Assembly: GCA_036873135.1 (NCBI GenBank)
Contig: JAPTYO010000010.1
Coordinates: 6,114,634 to 6,178,633, forward strand
Source: Clarkia xantiana subsp. parviflora
Taxonomy: Eukaryota > Streptophyta > Magnoliopsida > Myrtales > Onagraceae
Reading direction: 5' to 3'
Length of the DNA: 64,000 nucleotides
The translations under genes and the position numbers were made by a program. Below, piece by piece: positions 58,861 to 64,000 of the stretch. The notes under the pieces were generated by a model that had not been told where the DNA came from, searched no databases, and saw only the letters and a program-made list of their open reading frames with translations. How positions within the stretch are numbered: the stretch's first letter is position 1; each line of letters starts with the position of its first letter.

Positions 58861-60966
58861 GGTGTTAATGCGGCGAGGAGCGGCGGTCGGAAGATCAATT
58901 CACGGAATGTGAAAATGGGAAGTAACCACCACCACCTGTATCTGTATGTGTGTATGGAATTGTGAAGTTTAGAATATGGAAAAGCAATATTATATATATT
59001 GTGATTGTGGAAATATTATTTGCCTAAATATGATTAATTAACTGTTAATGACTCATTGGCCAAAAATAAAAATTGTTAATACCTCCATCTATTAATTAAT
59101 TATGGCATTCTCAAAATAGGTATCATATATGGCTCCCAGAATTGGAAATGATTTAATACTAAACATTATTGTGAATCTAAAATATACCACTAAATAATTG
59201 TATATAAATTTATATTTGTCAAATTCTTAAAAGGAGGTCTCTTTAGATTTAAGGTTTATGATACAATACAAATCAGATCCAACTAAGAACCATTCACTGA
59301 TAAAGAGTATACTATATATGGTTTCTATATGCATTATTTTATTACTTGTTAATGTATATCATATTATGTTTACATGCATTGCCAGATATATATGGCTCAT
59401 AAGTTCATTATATATATATATAATAATTATTATTAAAGAAAGCAAGTTATTACTAAGCCTTCCGGATTTAGAATCTAGTAAAGGGCTGGCAGTAGCTAAG
59501 TGCTTTTGTGGTTAGAAAACAAGTTTATTCTTATTATTCGGTTAGACAACACTATAAGACTTCATACATTTAGCAGCGAGGATTTATTGCTGGTAAAAGT
59601 AATGCTGATGATGATTTTCACTCGTAAAATTAGATGATGCAATAGCGATGCCGATAAAAAGAATACTGGCGAGTTAGTGATGATCGGAAAAGAATAACTT
59701 TTATCTGTGGGATACTTTGACCATGAAAAACTTATTAAAAATAATAAAATAATTATTATTATTGGTAATTTATTTCATTAATAAAAAAGTTCATCGGCAA
59801 GTCAAGACGCCAGAAAAAGGGACTTTTATTTTATCAGTGATTTGTTTCGATAGAGAAAATATTTTTTCTTGGCGAGAAAAATTAAAAGAGAATTTTAGTG
59901 GTAGATTCAAGAATATATAATAGGGTTTCAACTTTCAACTCTAACTACATACACGAAATGTCCATCTATTTTTAATAACTATTATTTGTAGGATAATAGA
60001 GTGACATCAGTTATCACCTAGCTAGCCAAGGGTCAGATAACACCAATCACGCTTGCCAAATCAATAATATTAGTAAAATTCGATAAAAATTGAGATGATA
60101 TTGTATGGGATAAATTTTTTTTAGGTATATATGAGAAATAGTTCAGTTTTGAATTTATTTTGAATAAAGTTAATAGTTTGATTGGAAAAAAATAAAACGT
60201 AGATTGATAAATCACCATTTTAACAAATAGGTATTTGAGAAATTTCCTTTGATTATCAAGTATTTGAATTACGTTGTGTACGTGTTGCTCCTTTTAATGA
60301 GCCATCAGTTTTGGAGCAAAATTAATGTAGTGATTTTCAATGTAATTTGTCATAATGTTGCAATTTGGTAATTGTATTTTGTTACATTTTTGTAATATGG
60401 TATTTGTTCTCTGTTGTACTGTTGCAAGGTTGTATATAAAACGTGAATATATGCTTAACATGTGTTAATTTTCTCTCCAAATCTGAAGGTTATTAAACAT
60501 AGCAATACTTTGTATATCTTAGGCACCTGAAAGTTATTAAAAAAAAAAATTCAAGTTAAAAAATGTAGTTACTAAATTATGTAATAAATAATTGTCTATG
60601 GTACCTCGACGTAATAAAAATTGAGTACATTGGAGGAGGACTGACTTACTAGTTGTAACAAATTATTCGAGTACCATTTCTTCCTAGACCTTGAATTGGA
60701 AGTTTGGGCCTAGTTTAAGACCAACAGACTTATTAAATTACCAGCTGTAATTAAATTCAGGCCCATTGGGCTGCTTATAGGATTTACCAATTCAACCGAA
60801 ACGAGTGAGTTTCGACAAAACAATAGGGGTATTTAAGTAAAAGCATGCAAAACAACAGAAAGCCCTTTAAACTGACAGCCGTGCATACCGAATCGATTCT
60901 CCAATTTCCTCCTGAACTCCCTTTCATTACAGACCAGAGCAGCTGAGCTACAGAACGAGTCCATCA
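58861..60966. other. Divergent spacer between mannanase 2 and OTC; first copy of the tandem repeat
   Basis: It holds the upstream region of mannanase 2 and, at its right end, the OTC promoter and 5' UTR. The part up to about 60165 is repeated at 62699-64000 with few differences. No further gene was recognised. Confidence 0.6.

Positions 60967-64000
<3,034 letters not shown>

Overview
This window is nuclear DNA from a flowering plant, probably a eudicot. It is AT-rich, its genes are split by GT-AG introns, its proteins include plant-only types (two chloroplast-targeted), and it is heavily loaded with transposable elements. I cannot name the species.

Layout, left to right. 950-3864 (+): last seven exons of a SEC14-like PI/PC transfer protein (SFH type). 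3865-7568: repeats. 7569-10021 (+): three-exon BAHD acyltransferase close to omega-hydroxyacid feruloyl transferases. 10022-24137: a 14-kb repeat zone with nested foldback elements, a stray IPK1 last exon beside a hAT element that itself holds a Helitron, an LTR-retrotransposon mosaic, and a 743-bp hairpin. 24138-24738 (-): intron-containing eIF1/SUI1 pseudogene. 24739-31667: foldback elements and an LTR. 31668-34587 (-): IPK1. 37063-41303 (+): NOP2-type rRNA m5C methyltransferase in 17 exons. 41304-45405: repeats. 45406-46062 (-): DUF4408/DUF761 protein. 48673-49341 (+): defensin. 50156-50637 (-): chloroplast ribosomal protein bL31c. 51288-54000 and 56548-58860 (-): two GH5 endo-beta-mannanases. 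60967-62109 (+): 5' part of chloroplast ornithine carbamoyltransferase. 62100-64000 (-): a near-identical second copy of the 5' part of the second mannanase and its upstream region.

The genes are unrelated housekeeping, defence and cell-wall functions and do not form a pathway cluster; only the mannanases are a local family. The main structural stories are: (1) a recent tandem duplication whose junction at 62100 fuses a broken OTC gene to a broken mannanase gene; (2) a family of long palindromic elements, many ending GGGTTAA...TTAACCC with 9-bp target duplications, recurring about every 5 kb and lying in introns of three genes; (3) a nested hAT/Helitron insertion whose empty site is present 20 kb away. 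I found no clear evidence of an undescribed molecular system; the palindromic family and the large hairpin are the best leads.
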